64,000 nt of DNA. Origin: DAOTWA01 sp963702935 (lineage in GTDB: Bacteria > Chloroflexota > Anaerolineae > Anaerolineales > Anaerolineaceae). This document shows, piece by piece, positions 54,714 through 63,253 of this stretch (positions are counted from its first letter, which is position 1; every line of letters starts with the position of its first letter). The notes under the pieces were generated by a model. It searched no databases. It was not told where the DNA came from and saw only the letters and a program-made list of their open reading frames with translations. The stretch spans positions 2,976,001 through 3,040,000 of the forward strand of contig OY969772.1 of assembly GCA_963702935.1 (NCBI GenBank), given 5' to 3'. Both the position numbers and the translations under genes were made by a program.

Positions 54714-55377
54714 CTATCCGCCTTCCCTGCGCAAGACCTGATGGCAGGCTTCGCAGGTGGCCTGCACGTTTTGGGAATTCATAAAGCCGTTCTGGGCCGT
54801 GCTGTCCGTCGCGTGTCCGGAATGGCAGCTGACGCAGGTTCCGGCGCTGGGAGAAGCCGCCTGCCAGCGCGCCAGGAAAACGTGCCAGTGATTGGCCCGG
54901 CCTTCGCCCTCCCCCCCTCCTCTAAAGCCTCCCGGCACCGGGAGCTGCGCCTGGGGCGTATAGCCTTGCTGGGTGACCGGTTGGTGGCACTTCAAACAGT
55001 TCTGGTCGCCGATGGCATACGTCATCACCGCCGGCTGCACGGCTGTGCCCGTATACCACTTGAAGGCGTTGCGCGCCCCCAATAATTCGGCCTGTACCCG
55101 CCCGAGCACCCCCTGGCCGGAGTGGCAATCGATGCAGCGGGTATTCTGGGTGGTGTGAAAGGAAGCCAGATCGACCGCTTGCGTCCCCGTCGAGCGCTGG
55201 AAGAAGGTCGATTCGGGCTGGGTATGGCACGAGGCGCAAAAGGAATCGTGTGATTCCTGGCTGGCCGCGAAGCCAAACCCGGCTACCATCAACACCAGCG
55301 CGACGGCTAATCCTGCCACCAATACCGGAATAGTTACAATTGCTTTCTTATTCGATGAAGACCCTTTTTAGACTCAC
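54714..55377 (-). CDS. Membrane-anchored pentahaem cytochrome c (one frameshift at N-terminus)
   Basis: Five CxxCH sites: CASCH, CIDCH, CLKCH, CVSCH and CEACH. The open frame as printed lacks a good start. Removing one base at about 55363 joins it to GTG 55377, which has GGAGGG 6 nt upstream, giving 'SLKRSSSNKKAIVTIPVLVAGLAVALVLMVAGFG', a basic tail and one anchor helix. About 220 residues. A Gly-rich insert ('GGFRGGGEGEGR') lies between haems 3 and 4. Probably an electron carrier working with the neighbouring flavoprotein and cytochrome. Confidence 0.82.
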
Positions 55378-55878
55378 GCGCATCCCTCCATGAGAAATTG
55401 GTTTTGCCAAACAGGTATTTTCCCCAGGGTTATTCTGAATAGGAGGTGCAAATTTCTTCGGGCTGCCGGTCGGGTGTCAATGAGCGGAGGACGTATGTAG
55501 ACGAATTACAGCTAATTTATAGAAGATGTGATTGTATTCAGTTTTTTCCGAACTGGCAAGAGTATCCAAGAAGCACCACTTTCTTGATAAATAAAGTGGC
55601 TTTCGGCTATAATGCGCTTGCTTTGGGTGGATAAGCCCGCATTGCGCTGAGATCGAATCCAACCGTCGTCCTCCCCGGCCAGATACGATCCGCACAACCT
55701 CTTCTGCTGCCATTTCGACATCCCCCCGCAAGCGGCCTTAAGCGATCGCCGCAGCGGTTACGCCTTTAAGAAGGGGCCCCTCGGCGCCGAGGGTCCCCAG
55801 GGGGGCAAAGAAATTGGAGCGCCCCAATTGACCTGGGGCTTTCCTCAGATGGGCTTAGGTAAAGCGAAACGGATTAGC
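55378..55878. other. Gene-free 500-bp stretch with a GC palindrome
   Basis: AT-rich to 55620, then GC-rich. Holds a 26-bp palindrome at 55775-55800 (GGGGCCCCTCGGC / GCCGAGGGTCCCC, one mismatch). Short open frames on both strands lack RBS and family features. I see no gene. Confidence 0.6.
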
Positions 55879-56313
55879 TCAACGCTCGGATAGCCAGACG
55901 TTGGCAACTTTTGCTTTCGAAGCCCGGTCTTCTTCGTCGTTGATTTCCTGGCTGGTTGGGTACTCCTGAACCAGGATCTCCGGTGGAATCCCCAACCCTT
56001 TGCTGAGATTTCTAATCATACGAATGGAAAGGGGGCGTTTGCGGTTTAGAATCTCGGAAACGCGCGCGCGGTTGCCAATCAAAGGCTCGAGGTCCTTGCG
56101 GCTCAGCCCCAGCCTTTCCATGTGGAATTCGATGGCTTCGATAGGATCGGGAAGCGGGATGGGGTGATGTTTTTCTTCGTAAGCCTCCACCAGGGCGACT
56201 AGAATGTCCAATTTGTCCCCCTCGGGCGTTCCCGGCTCTGCGCCAAAATTCGCTTCGATTTCTTCTAAAGCCGCCCGGTAATCTTCTTCGGTATGGATCG
56301 GTTTGATAGCCAT
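55879..56313 (-). CDS. higA: HigA-type antitoxin
   Basis: A 144-residue antitoxin with the HigA N-terminal 'IKPIHTEEDYRAALEEIEANFGAEPGTPEGDKLDILVALVEAYEEKHHPI' and an XRE helix-turn-helix ('MERLGLSRKDLEPLIGNRARVSEILNRKRPLSIRMIRNLSKGLGIPPEILVQEY'). It should neutralise HigB and repress its own promoter. ATG 56313 lies 14 nt after the toxin gene. The extra C-terminal 25 residues are acidic to basic and unremarkable. Confidence 0.9.
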   Translation of the reverse strand: MAIKPIHTEEDYRAALEEIEANFGAEPGTPEGDKLDILVALVEAYEEKHHPIPLPDPIEAIEFHMERLGLSRKDLEPLIGNRARVSEILNRKRPLSIRMIRNLSKGLGIPPEILVQEYPTSQEINDEEDRASKAKVANVWLSER

Positions 56314-56327
56314 TGCATGAATCCCGT

Positions 56328-56603
56328 TTATTGCTCGAACACGTTGATTCGATTGTACTCTGCGTGGGTACCGAACCAACGCACGAACACCCTTTGTGAT
56401 CTGTAATTGAAACGAACCACCAACCGATACAGATTGCCTTTTATATTGAATACAGCCCAACATTTAGGCAAAGTTGCATCGGGTCCCCAATCCGCCTGGA
56501 CATCTTCCGGTTTCGTATAATTGGCTCTTTTGACATGGTCATACCATGCCGGCAAGGCGCCACGGGCGTTAGGATAGTTGTTACAATATTCCTCGATCCT
56601 CTA
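56328..56603 (-). pseudogene. HigB-type toxin lacking its N-terminus
   Basis: The frame reads 'RIEEYCNNYPNARGALPAWYDHVKRANYTKPEDVQADWG...CWAVFNIKGNLYRLVVRFNYRSQRVFVRWFGTHAEYNRI', clearly HigB mRNA interferase. It is preceded directly by the stop codon of the next upstream gene, so the first roughly ten residues and the start codon are missing. The first usable start (TTG 56555) leaves 75 residues instead of about 95-100. Probably inactive, unless an odd start (ATC 56597) is used. Confidence 0.75.
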
Positions 56604-57086
56604 CGGATTGAGGATCGCCGGCAAATAACGCGGGTAGGTGCCTTTCGGACAGGTGAACTGGGTGGTGGCGCCCAGGTTGTACAGAGTCGCGTCGCCGCTG
56701 TCCTGGCCTTGCAGGCTGATCGTGTAGGCCTCGCCGCAGGTGGCCGCGAAATCCTGAGCCACCAGCGAAGGCGTAAAGGTAGAGCCGGAAGCCGGCGCCG
56801 GGTTGCTGGCATCCGGGCGGAAATCGTAGATCACCTGCTGGGAGCCGCCCCCTGCCCGGCTGGCCGTTAACTGGAACCTTACCAGTTTCGTGCCGGAGGC
56901 CAGATTGAGGGTGAAAGGCTCCACGTGGATCTTGCAACGATCCATCTTTGCCAGGTAGCAGCCGGCGTGCACCGGGCTGGCGAAGATCTCAGGGGTCGCC
57001 AGCGCCGCCGGTGGACGCTCGACGCCCAGCGCCAGGATCAAAAACGCGCAGGCTGCCCCCAGGATGAACGCACGCTTCCAGGTCAT
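56604..57086 (-). CDS. Secreted protein, tandem paralog 1
   Basis: About 160 residues from ATG 57086 with GGAGG upstream; the stop codon TAG is at 56601-56603. The signal peptide 'RAFILGAACAFLILALG' is followed by one beta-rich domain with four Cys ('HAGCYLAKMDRCKIHVEPFTLNLASGTKLVRFQLTASRAGGGSQQVIYDFRPDASNPAPASGSTFTPSLVAQDFAATCGEAYTISLQGQDSGDATLYNLGATTQFTCP'). It ends 'YPRYLPAILNP', a YLP-type tail I recall from many Chloroflexota exported proteins. Family function unknown. Confidence 0.8.
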
Positions 57087-57114
57087 GGGAACCTCCTCGC
57101 TGATCACCGAACGG

Positions 57115-57579
57115 TTACGGCGCTGCCGACGGGCAGGTGAACTGGCCGGTAAGACCCAGATTGTACAGAGTCGCGTCGCCGCTGTCCTGGCCCTGCAGGC
57201 TGATCGTGTACGATTTTCCGCAGGTGGCGGCGAAATCCTGGGTCACCAGGGAGGGCGTGTAGGTGGTGCCGGAAGACGGCACCGGGTTGCTGGCGTCCGG
57301 GCGGAAGTCGTAGATCACCTGCTGGGTGCCGCCCCCCGACTGGATGGCCACGAGCTGGAACCTTACCAGCTTCTTGCCGGAGGCGATGTTGAGGGTGAAA
57401 GGCTCGACGTGCAGGCGGCAATCTGACGGCGCGGCGATGTAACAGCCCCCGTGCACCGGGCTGGCGTAGATATTGGGCTCCGCCGCGACCTGGCTGCCGC
57501 GGCTGAGGCTCGGCCAGGCCAACACCAGCGCCCCCAGCAGCACCACCAAACCGAAAAGAACGAATACGCGCATCCGCAT
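57115..57579 (-). CDS. Secreted protein, tandem paralog 2
   Basis: A 154-residue close paralog of the adjacent gene: the same four-Cys domain, about 70 percent identical by eye, and an N-terminal signal 'VFVLFGLVVLLGALVLAWPSLSRG'. It ends 'TCPSAAP' and lacks the YLP tail. The two genes are 28 nt apart, from a local duplication. Function unknown. Confidence 0.8.
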   Translation of the reverse strand: MRMRVFVLFGLVVLLGALVLAWPSLSRGSQVAAEPNIYASPVHGGCYIAAPSDCRLHVEPFTLNIASGKKLVRFQLVAIQSGGGTQQVIYDFRPDASNPVPSSGTTYTPSLVTQDFAATCGKSYTISLQGQDSGDATLYNLGLTGQFTCPSAAP

Positions 57580-57695
57580 GGCACCCTCCTCAGGTAGATC
57601 AGATGAGATTCGACTGTATTCCCTTCGAACGGCTGTTTAGTTGCAGACAGACTGGATGATCTAAAGATGATTATAGCTTAAAAATCGAGCGGCCG

Positions 57696-59152
57696 GTCGC
57701 CCTGGGTGCATCTCAATTATTTGGCGAGTAGTAAACACGATGCCACAGTTCATCAAAACGGTTACTCAAAATAGCCGTTCGTACCGGTAATAATCTTTCT
57801 GCTCCCTTTCGGCTCCATTGCATTCCTGGCCCTTTGAAACGAGCCTGGTATTGTTTGGCCCCACTTTCGATCATGCCGCTTCCAATGACCCACCCTTCCA
57901 TACGCCGGTCCAGATATTCCATGCGTCTCTTATTGCTCTCAAAATAGCCTGCTTCCGTGAGTAACTCCGCTGCGTTGGCTGCGTCTTTGTTGGCCGAATC
58001 CCGGATCGTGGCTGCTATATCTTCAGCTTGGCCTTGATACAAACGGGTTTCCTGGTCATTGAGCCAACGCTGCGCCAGGTTGGTTCCTTCACCATATAGC
58101 AACTGGGCGGCATGCGCCAGGTGAGATTTCGCATGGGACCAATCGACCACCTGAACACTATCATAAAAGTGGTCGGAGGCTAAATTCCAGATCCAAACCG
58201 CTCCATCAGCTACCACCTGGGTATCGCCTGCCGTTGTCCAGCGTCTTCTTCTGGCTTCTGCCCACAACTTCTCCCCAAACACCTCCGGCCCACCCAGGTA
58301 AGCCACATAACTATTCTCGACGGCTTGACCCACTTCCAGTTCCTCTTGGGTGATTTCGTCCATTTTTCCCCTTTTCTCTACCCGAAAGACACTCCCAGCC
58401 TTCACTTCTTTCCAGCCTTCTTCGCGTACATTGATCATGAACCCATCCAAACTCACCCCCAGGCGTTCAGAGCGCAGGCTTTCTCCTGGAACGACCCCTC
58501 CCCGCATTTCCACCTGCCCCGCTTGCTCGGCTTCAGCCATTTCTGCCTGACGTAATCCTTCCCCCCAGCGGTTGGCCTCGCGCCAAGCACTATTGCGCGA
58601 TACATGCAGCTGTCCCACTTGCTCCAACACCTGCTCTACCCGCTCAAATGGCATCATCCCACTCAGCCAAACCACTAATTTCCCCACCCCCTCACTCATA
58701 TGCTTGTCTTGTAGCCCGAGTTGTTCATCCAGGGGGAAAAATCCTGCCTCCACATTCCGGACAGGTGTAATATCCCCGGCTGAGCTCAACTTCTCCCGCT
58801 CGAGTTTCCATCTGCCTCTCGCGCTTCCCTTTGTTCTGCATTGCTCGCCCACACTGGCTACAGCGTATCTCTTCCACTGGTTGCACCGCTTCTTGCCCAC
58901 TGACCACATTCTCAATCATCGCCTGACCAAGTTCACCGCGCAATTTCAAAACGATATCCTCGATTTGCGTCAAGCTGGGCTTTTGGTTCTCGTCTGTCCA
59001 ATTCAGCAATTGCTCGATGATTTCATCGGCTTTCGCCTTTAATTCCGTTTGCCTTTGTGCTCGGGTTTTCTTCATGACAGCAACCTCTATTAGGAGTATT
59101 ACTGTCCTATTATCTCACTTCCTCCACGTTTCTGGGATGCACCCGTCGCCCT
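57696..59152 (-). mobile_element. ISKra4-family insertion sequence with 8-bp target duplication
   Basis: The element runs 57704-59144 (1441 bp). Both ends, read inward, begin GGGTGCATC(T/C)CA. The 8 bp GTCGCCCT lies on both sides (57696-57703 and 59145-59152). It carries one transposase in two frames. A complete and probably recent insertion. Confidence 0.9.
57713..59075 (-). CDS. ISKra4-type transposase (two frames)
   Basis: About 453 residues when joined. The N-terminal frame starts 'MKKTRAQRQTELKAKADEIIEQLLNWTDENQ' and has a zinc ribbon ('CSQCGRAM', 'YYTCPECGG'). It shifts near 58735 in GGATTTTTCCCCC to the main frame ('AGFFPLDEQLGLQDKHMSEGVGKLVVWLSGM', 'VVDWSHAKSHLAHAAQLLYGEGT', 'VIGSGMIESGAKQYQARFKGPGMQWSRKGAERLLPVRTAILS'). 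The G-x-IESG-K and GMQW motifs are typical of ISKra4. The shift equals one inserted base at a homopolymer. It could be sequence error or programmed frameshifting, which some ISKra4 members use. Confidence 0.85.
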
Positions 59153-59164
59153 CGTTGCCCAAAG

Positions 59165-59555
59165 AAGCGCCTCCCCTCTCCTCCCAGGAGAGGGGCTGGG
59201 GGTGAGGTTTGCGGTGGGCCCAAAAACCAACTACGGCCGGGGAAGCCGGGTCGCTCCCCCGTCATTCGGAGGAGCCGGCGTTCTCCCGGCGACGACGCTC
59301 TGCGGCCCGTTGGGCAAGAATCCCGTTTTACCCGATCAAGTAGGTTGGGTTTTGGGGCGATAAGGGGGAGCGACCAGGAGATTACGCTCACTGCTCCCGA
59401 AAACCAACCTGCGGCTACCCGGCGGGCCGGGACGCGCGCATCGGCGTGAGCGCATCGCGCGCCTGCCGGACCGCTTGCGAGATCGCATCCTGAGTGCGCT
59501 CTGAACGGTTATCCGCTACGGCCCTTGTTGCCTCCAAGCCAAACTTGCAGCCGGG
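59165..59555. repeat. Palindromic repeat cluster
   Basis: Contains CCCCTCTCCTCCCAGGAGAGGGG (about 59172-59194), an inverted copy of the 51.2-kb repeat (TTCTTGCCCAACG, CAGAGCGTCGTC) at about 59283-59330, and GTAGGTTGGGTTTTGGGG ... GAAAACCAACCTGCGG at 59340-59414. No gene is seen. Confidence 0.7.
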
Positions 59556-60270
59556 TTAACCCAGGATCAGGCGCGCACGTTGAAAACTCATCAGCGAGGC
59601 GGCCAACAAGATCGCATCGAGTACCGCCAGAGTGCCCATGACGATCAGCACCATTTGGGATGTAGTCAGCGATGCGGCCACGCTCGCTGGCAAAAACCTG
59701 GCCACCCCGTAGACGGCTAAGCCAAGGAATATCAGGCCCAGGATCATGGTTTGCCCTGCCTGGCGCACGGTGGCAGACTTCAGGGAGATCAGCACCCCAC
59801 CGCTGGCGGCAAGTAGATTGGTCAAGAAGCTCAAGACGAGCAAGATCACAAAGAGGTTGATGGGCGCATAGAATACCCACTGCCCTTGCCCTAGCGACAA
59901 ATTGACCACTACCGCTCCGAGCAACAGGCCAAGGACGGTGATCCCCCAGCTAAATCCGACCGTTACCAGCACCTTCCCCAATAGAATCGCTCGATCGGAG
60001 ATACGGCTGGCAAGCAGGGTTTCCAGGGTATGGCGCTCGCGCTCCCCGGCGATTGCATCGCCTATGAAACTGATGATAAGCATAAAGGGCACGTACAATA
60101 TAATCAGGATGGGCGCTGGGTCAAGGTCGATCCAACGCTGTTTTAACGATAATGGTAAAACGATCGCCCAAAATGGCGATAAACAGCAACGGCCGGATTA
60201 AATCAGAGAGCCCGCCCGACCAGAGAAAATCCTTCCACTCTTTCCAAAGCATCGTCCATAGATCGCTCAT
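59556..60270 (-). CDS. ABC-2 type permease (one frameshift)
   Basis: About 237 residues after removing one base near 60168. It starts at ATG 60270 ('MSDLWTMLWKEWKDFLWSGGLSDLIRPLLFIAILG'), overlapping the ATPase stop by 4 nt (ATGA). After the break it continues 'LKQRWIDLDPAPILIILYVPFMLIISFIGDAIAGERERHTLETLLASRISDRAILLGKV', the ABC-2 exporter core, with about six helices. Substrate unknown. Confidence 0.82.
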
Positions 60271-61203
60271 TTATTTTCTTCCTTCATCAGCGTTAAGAAT
60301 AAATCTTCCAGGCTCGTCCCCGTCCTACGGATTTCCTCTACTTCGCCCCCGGATTGCACGACCAGGGTTACCAGAGGCCCGGCCGGGCTCTCCTCGTGCA
60401 GCTCAATCAGCAAGTGATTATTTTGAATTTCGGCCCGCGCGACCTCGGGCCGCGCCTGCATTAAGGTCAGGGTTTTTTCATTGAAACCATGCCCAACGAT
60501 CTCAATCTTATGATCGCCGCCTCTTAAACGCAGATCGTCCGGGTTGCCAATCGTGAGGAGCTTCCCATTGCGGATGACCCCCACCTGGGCGCAGAGTTTT
60601 TCGGCTTCGGCCAGGTTATGGGTATTGAGGAAAACGGTCACGCCTTCGCGGGTGACCAGGCTGGTCAGGTCGTCATGCAAGGCCGCAGCCGCCACCGGGT
60701 CGAATCCGGCGGTGGGCTCATCCAGGAAAATCAAGGGAGGGTGGTGAAAGAGGGCGCGGGCGACGGCCAGTTTTTGTTTCATCCCCCGGCTCCATTTCCC
60801 CACCTTCTCCTTACGCCGCTCCCATAAGTCCAGGTGGGTGAGCAATTCTTTGGTGCGCGCTTTCCGTTCGGATCCTGGACATGCGGTAGATGCGCCCGTA
60901 CAGGTCGAGATTATCTTCTGCGCTCATGCGCTCGTAGAGACCCGAAAATTCGAGCAGCGCACCGCATCGGGTACGAATTTCATCCGCTTGTGAGCGCGTA
61001 TCCAGGCCCATCACCCTGGCCCGGCCCTGGGTAGGTTCCAATAGACCCAGGAGAAGATGGATGGTGGTGGTTTTTCCGGCGCCGTTCGGACCCAGAAATC
61101 CAAAGACGATGCCCGGGGGTACATCCATGGACAGGTCATCGATCGCGGTGATGGATCCAAACGAGCGGCAAAGGTGTTCGGTGTGAATGATGGATTCAGG
61201 CAT
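60267..61203 (-). CDS. ABC exporter ATP-binding protein (one frameshift)
   Basis: About 311 residues after removing one C near 60878 ('YRMSRIERKARTKELLTHLDLWERRKEKVGKWSRGMKQK'). Walker A 'GPNGAGKTTTIHLL', signature 'WSRGMKQKLAVARAL', Walker B 'LIFLDEPTAGFDP', H-loop 'NTHNLAEAE'. It pairs with the downstream permease. Repeat elements flank the operon on both sides. Confidence 0.88.
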
Positions 61204-61346
61204 TCATTCAACTCCTTCGGTCGTTGGTCAATCAACAGCCAGGCGGTATTTGAGCGTCTCGTCGCAAGCCTTTTGTCGCCGCTAAGTTTACTCCATAAGA
61301 ATAAAAGGAACATTAATCTGAATTATACGCAAGGAGGGGGAGCTCC

Positions 61347-61484
61347 GGTGATTACCCATATCTTTCCAGAAGTGTCATTCTGAGGAGCGAGCGACGAAGA
61401 ATCCCGTTCTCGGTGTGCAAGCAACGAGACTCTTCGCTCCCTTAGGTCGCTCAGAGTGACATTTCGAACTTGTGGGTAATCACC
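61347..61484. repeat. MITE-like nested palindrome (GTCATTCTGAG family)
   Basis: Outer arms GGTGATTACCCA / TGGGTAATCACC are perfect over 12 bp. Inner arms GTGTCATTCTGAG / CTCAGAGTGACA enclose GAAGAATC and GACTCTTCGC. 138 bp, no open frame. Similar GTCATTCTGAG repeats are widespread in bacterial genomes. Confidence 0.82.
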
Positions 61485-61584
61485 ACGGGGGAGCTTGGAT
61501 CGAGCTTGCGAGACCCAACTTTTTTCGTTCCCTTGTTTCGGCTTTTATACGGCGAGGAAAAAGCCAGGTTTGCGAAGGCGCAAG

Positions 61585-61656
61585 ACGTTGGGTTTTGGGG
61601 CAACAGGGGCAACTGGCCAGGATTTTGCGCTCCCTACCCCAAAACCCAACCTACAG
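61585..61656. repeat. Inverted repeat GTTGGGTTTTGGGG at the 3' end of the CBASS operon
   Basis: Arms ACGTTGGGTTTTGGGGC and CCCCAAAACCCAACCTACAG enclose about 35 nt. The right arm overlaps the SAVED stop codon. Same family as 59340-59414. It may act as the operon's transcript end. Confidence 0.75.
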
Positions 61657-62433
61657 ATGATAGCTTGGGTAATAGTTAATCCCATCAAATTCGTATAAAA
61701 AGATGGGGGGTAAAGCATTCATGTTATAACCTATAATCATAGCTAATCCTTGCGGGATGGCACTAAAAACATGGATTCCCTCGATCGAGTGTTGACCCAC
61801 AAGGTGTTCCAGGTTTCTACGAATTTGCCGTGCCATTCCCACTGCCAACTCATTGTTTACCCCGGGAATTCCATCTTTTGGCTTGAAATTGATGTATCGA
61901 TTAGGACGTAATCCAATATTTTGTGTGTACTTACGAACTGATTCGTTAACGCTTTTGCTGGTGGCAGTAATTTCAACTAAAAGCTGATTCGAATCCAGGT
62001 ACTCTTCCCGTTCATCTACTTCTAACGGGTCGGAAAGATCGGTACGGAAATCCGTACACCAAAAACCTTCCCGCTGTTGGATTTCAAGATTGAATCCCGA
62101 TGCTTGGCAAAACACACGACCTAATAAATATGCTGCGGTAAGGTGCTTACTACCGTGAATTCGCAATCGAGGGCGCCCGTAGGCTTTTGCCAGTTCTGCT
62201 TTTACATCTAGCAGCCCATGCGTCACACGTTCCCAATTAGCGCTCTTGGCTAGGTCACCTTTCGACTGGAAGAGGGCTGTAGCATCAACTTGTAGGATAT
62301 CATTTTCAGCGGTTGGCAATACTTCTCGTGTAGAGAACTGAAAAGACAATTGAAGAGGCTCTTGCAGCAGAACGTGTTGACTGATTTGGCGGCGGAGTAT
62401 ATGTCTGGCTACTCCACTGAATTGATCTAGCAA
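61651..62433 (-). CDS. SAVED-domain protein (CBASS effector sensor half)
   Basis: 260 residues. SAVED domains bind the cyclic oligonucleotide made by the CD-NTase. Hallmarks are 'YGRPRLRIHGSKHLTAAYLLGRVFCQASGFNLEIQQREGFW' and the final 'IEGIHVFSAIPQGLAMIIGYNMNALPPIFLYEFDG'. It starts with TTG 62433, overlapping the TIR stop by 7 nt (TTGCTAG). Its frame stays open upstream for at least 80 nt. In known systems TIR and SAVED are one chain, so it is either truly split and coupled, or joined with one missing base. GC is low compared with the chromosome. Confidence 0.88.
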   Translation of the reverse strand: MLDQFSGVARHILRRQISQHVLLQEPLQLSFQFSTREVLPTAENDILQVDATALFQSKGDLAKSANWERVTHGLLDVKAELAKAYGRPRLRIHGSKHLTAAYLLGRVFCQASGFNLEIQQREGFWCTDFRTDLSDPLEVDEREEYLDSNQLLVEITATSKSVNESVRKYTQNIGLRPNRYINFKPKDGIPGVNNELAVGMARQIRRNLEHLVGQHSIEGIHVFSAIPQGLAMIIGYNMNALPPIFLYEFDGINYYPSYHL

Positions 62434-62840
62434 AGTACCGATATCAGTTCCATCAGAAGTCTGAGGATTCCTTGAGTATGATATTTGCTGAGATCCATCC
62501 CGAAATAATTGAGGCTCTGCTTGGATAAGTCAGAAAAACTCAACCGTCGTGGGACTGCGAACAACACAAAATCTTTACTTCTCTCAACGGCCTGAATGCC
62601 AGCCGGGACTTCCACATCTCGGATAAAGGGGCGTTCAAATACTTCGGGTGTAGCATAAAGCAACAGACCGAAGCAGTCTTCTTGGATCGCTCGGCGCGCT
62701 TCGTCTGGTGAGCTATCTCCGATCAGAAACCCGCCTTGCTTGTCTACCCATGGGATGACCCCGCGCAAGCGCAACTCCTGGGCTAGAGCATAGACCTCAG
62801 CCGCATCCCCGCTGTAATGACAAATGAATAGTTTCTTCAT
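62427..62840 (-). CDS. TIR-domain protein (CBASS effector NADase half)
   Basis: 137 residues covering one TIR domain: 'KKLFICHYSGDAAEVYALAQELRLRGVIPWVDKQGGFLIGDSSPDEARRAIQEDCFGLLLYATPEVFERPFIRDVEVPAGIQ'. TIR effectors destroy NAD+ when the partner SAVED domain binds its signal. Glu77 ('RDVEVPA') is the candidate catalytic residue (inferred by family pattern). ATG overlaps the E2-like stop by 4 nt. Confidence 0.87.
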   Translation of the reverse strand: MKKLFICHYSGDAAEVYALAQELRLRGVIPWVDKQGGFLIGDSSPDEARRAIQEDCFGLLLYATPEVFERPFIRDVEVPAGIQAVERSKDFVLFAVPRRLSFSDLSKQSLNYFGMDLSKYHTQGILRLLMELISVLC

Positions 62841-63253
62841 GTATCAACCGGTTTTTTCTTCCTCCCTGTGTGTGGGGCTTCTGGCCCTAACCATTTCCCA
62901 GTAGCTTGCCAGTATTCATAAAAGAAGAGCCATTCGGCAGCCCATGGCACAATAGTATCGGCGATCAACTTCGACTTCGTCCATGAGCCATCGTTATAAT
63001 ATAAACAGAGCGAACCATCCCCGAATGTGTGAGGTGCATTCTCGCATATTTGGGGGTGTAACACACGGACGTCCGGCCCACTCTGGTGGTTGTAAGAGAT
63101 TTGGACTAAATATTTAGGTGAGGAAGAAGAGGGTTGGAGAGTCCCAGTCCAGATCCCTAATCTCCGCGAATGCTTGAATTCTGGGAAAAGCTTATGCATT
63201 TGCAAATCCTGAACTGCTAGAGATGGATACCTTGTTTTCGGTAATTTGCTCAA
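62837..63253 (-). CDS. E2-like protein of type II-short CBASS
   Basis: 138 residues. 'VRVLHPQICENAPHTFGDGSLCLYYNDGSWTKSKLIADTIVPWAAEWLFFYEYWQATGKWLGPEAPH' matches the small E2-like proteins found alone (without an E1 or JAB partner) in short type II CBASS operons. There they join or prime the CD-NTase. The candidate catalytic Cys is Cys83 in 'DGSLCLYY'. The gene overlaps both neighbours by 4 nt. Family assignment from memory. Confidence 0.8.
   Translation of the reverse strand: MSKLPKTRYPSLAVQDLQMHKLFPEFKHSRRLGIWTGTLQPSSSSPKYLVQISYNHQSGPDVRVLHPQICENAPHTFGDGSLCLYYNDGSWTKSKLIADTIVPWAAEWLFFYEYWQATGKWLGPEAPHTGRKKKPVDT

Noticed and set aside
55446..55731. Two open frames on opposite strands in the 55.4-55.7 kb gap
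   Set aside because: No RBS, no family features, overlapping each other; AT-rich DNA gives such frames by chance.
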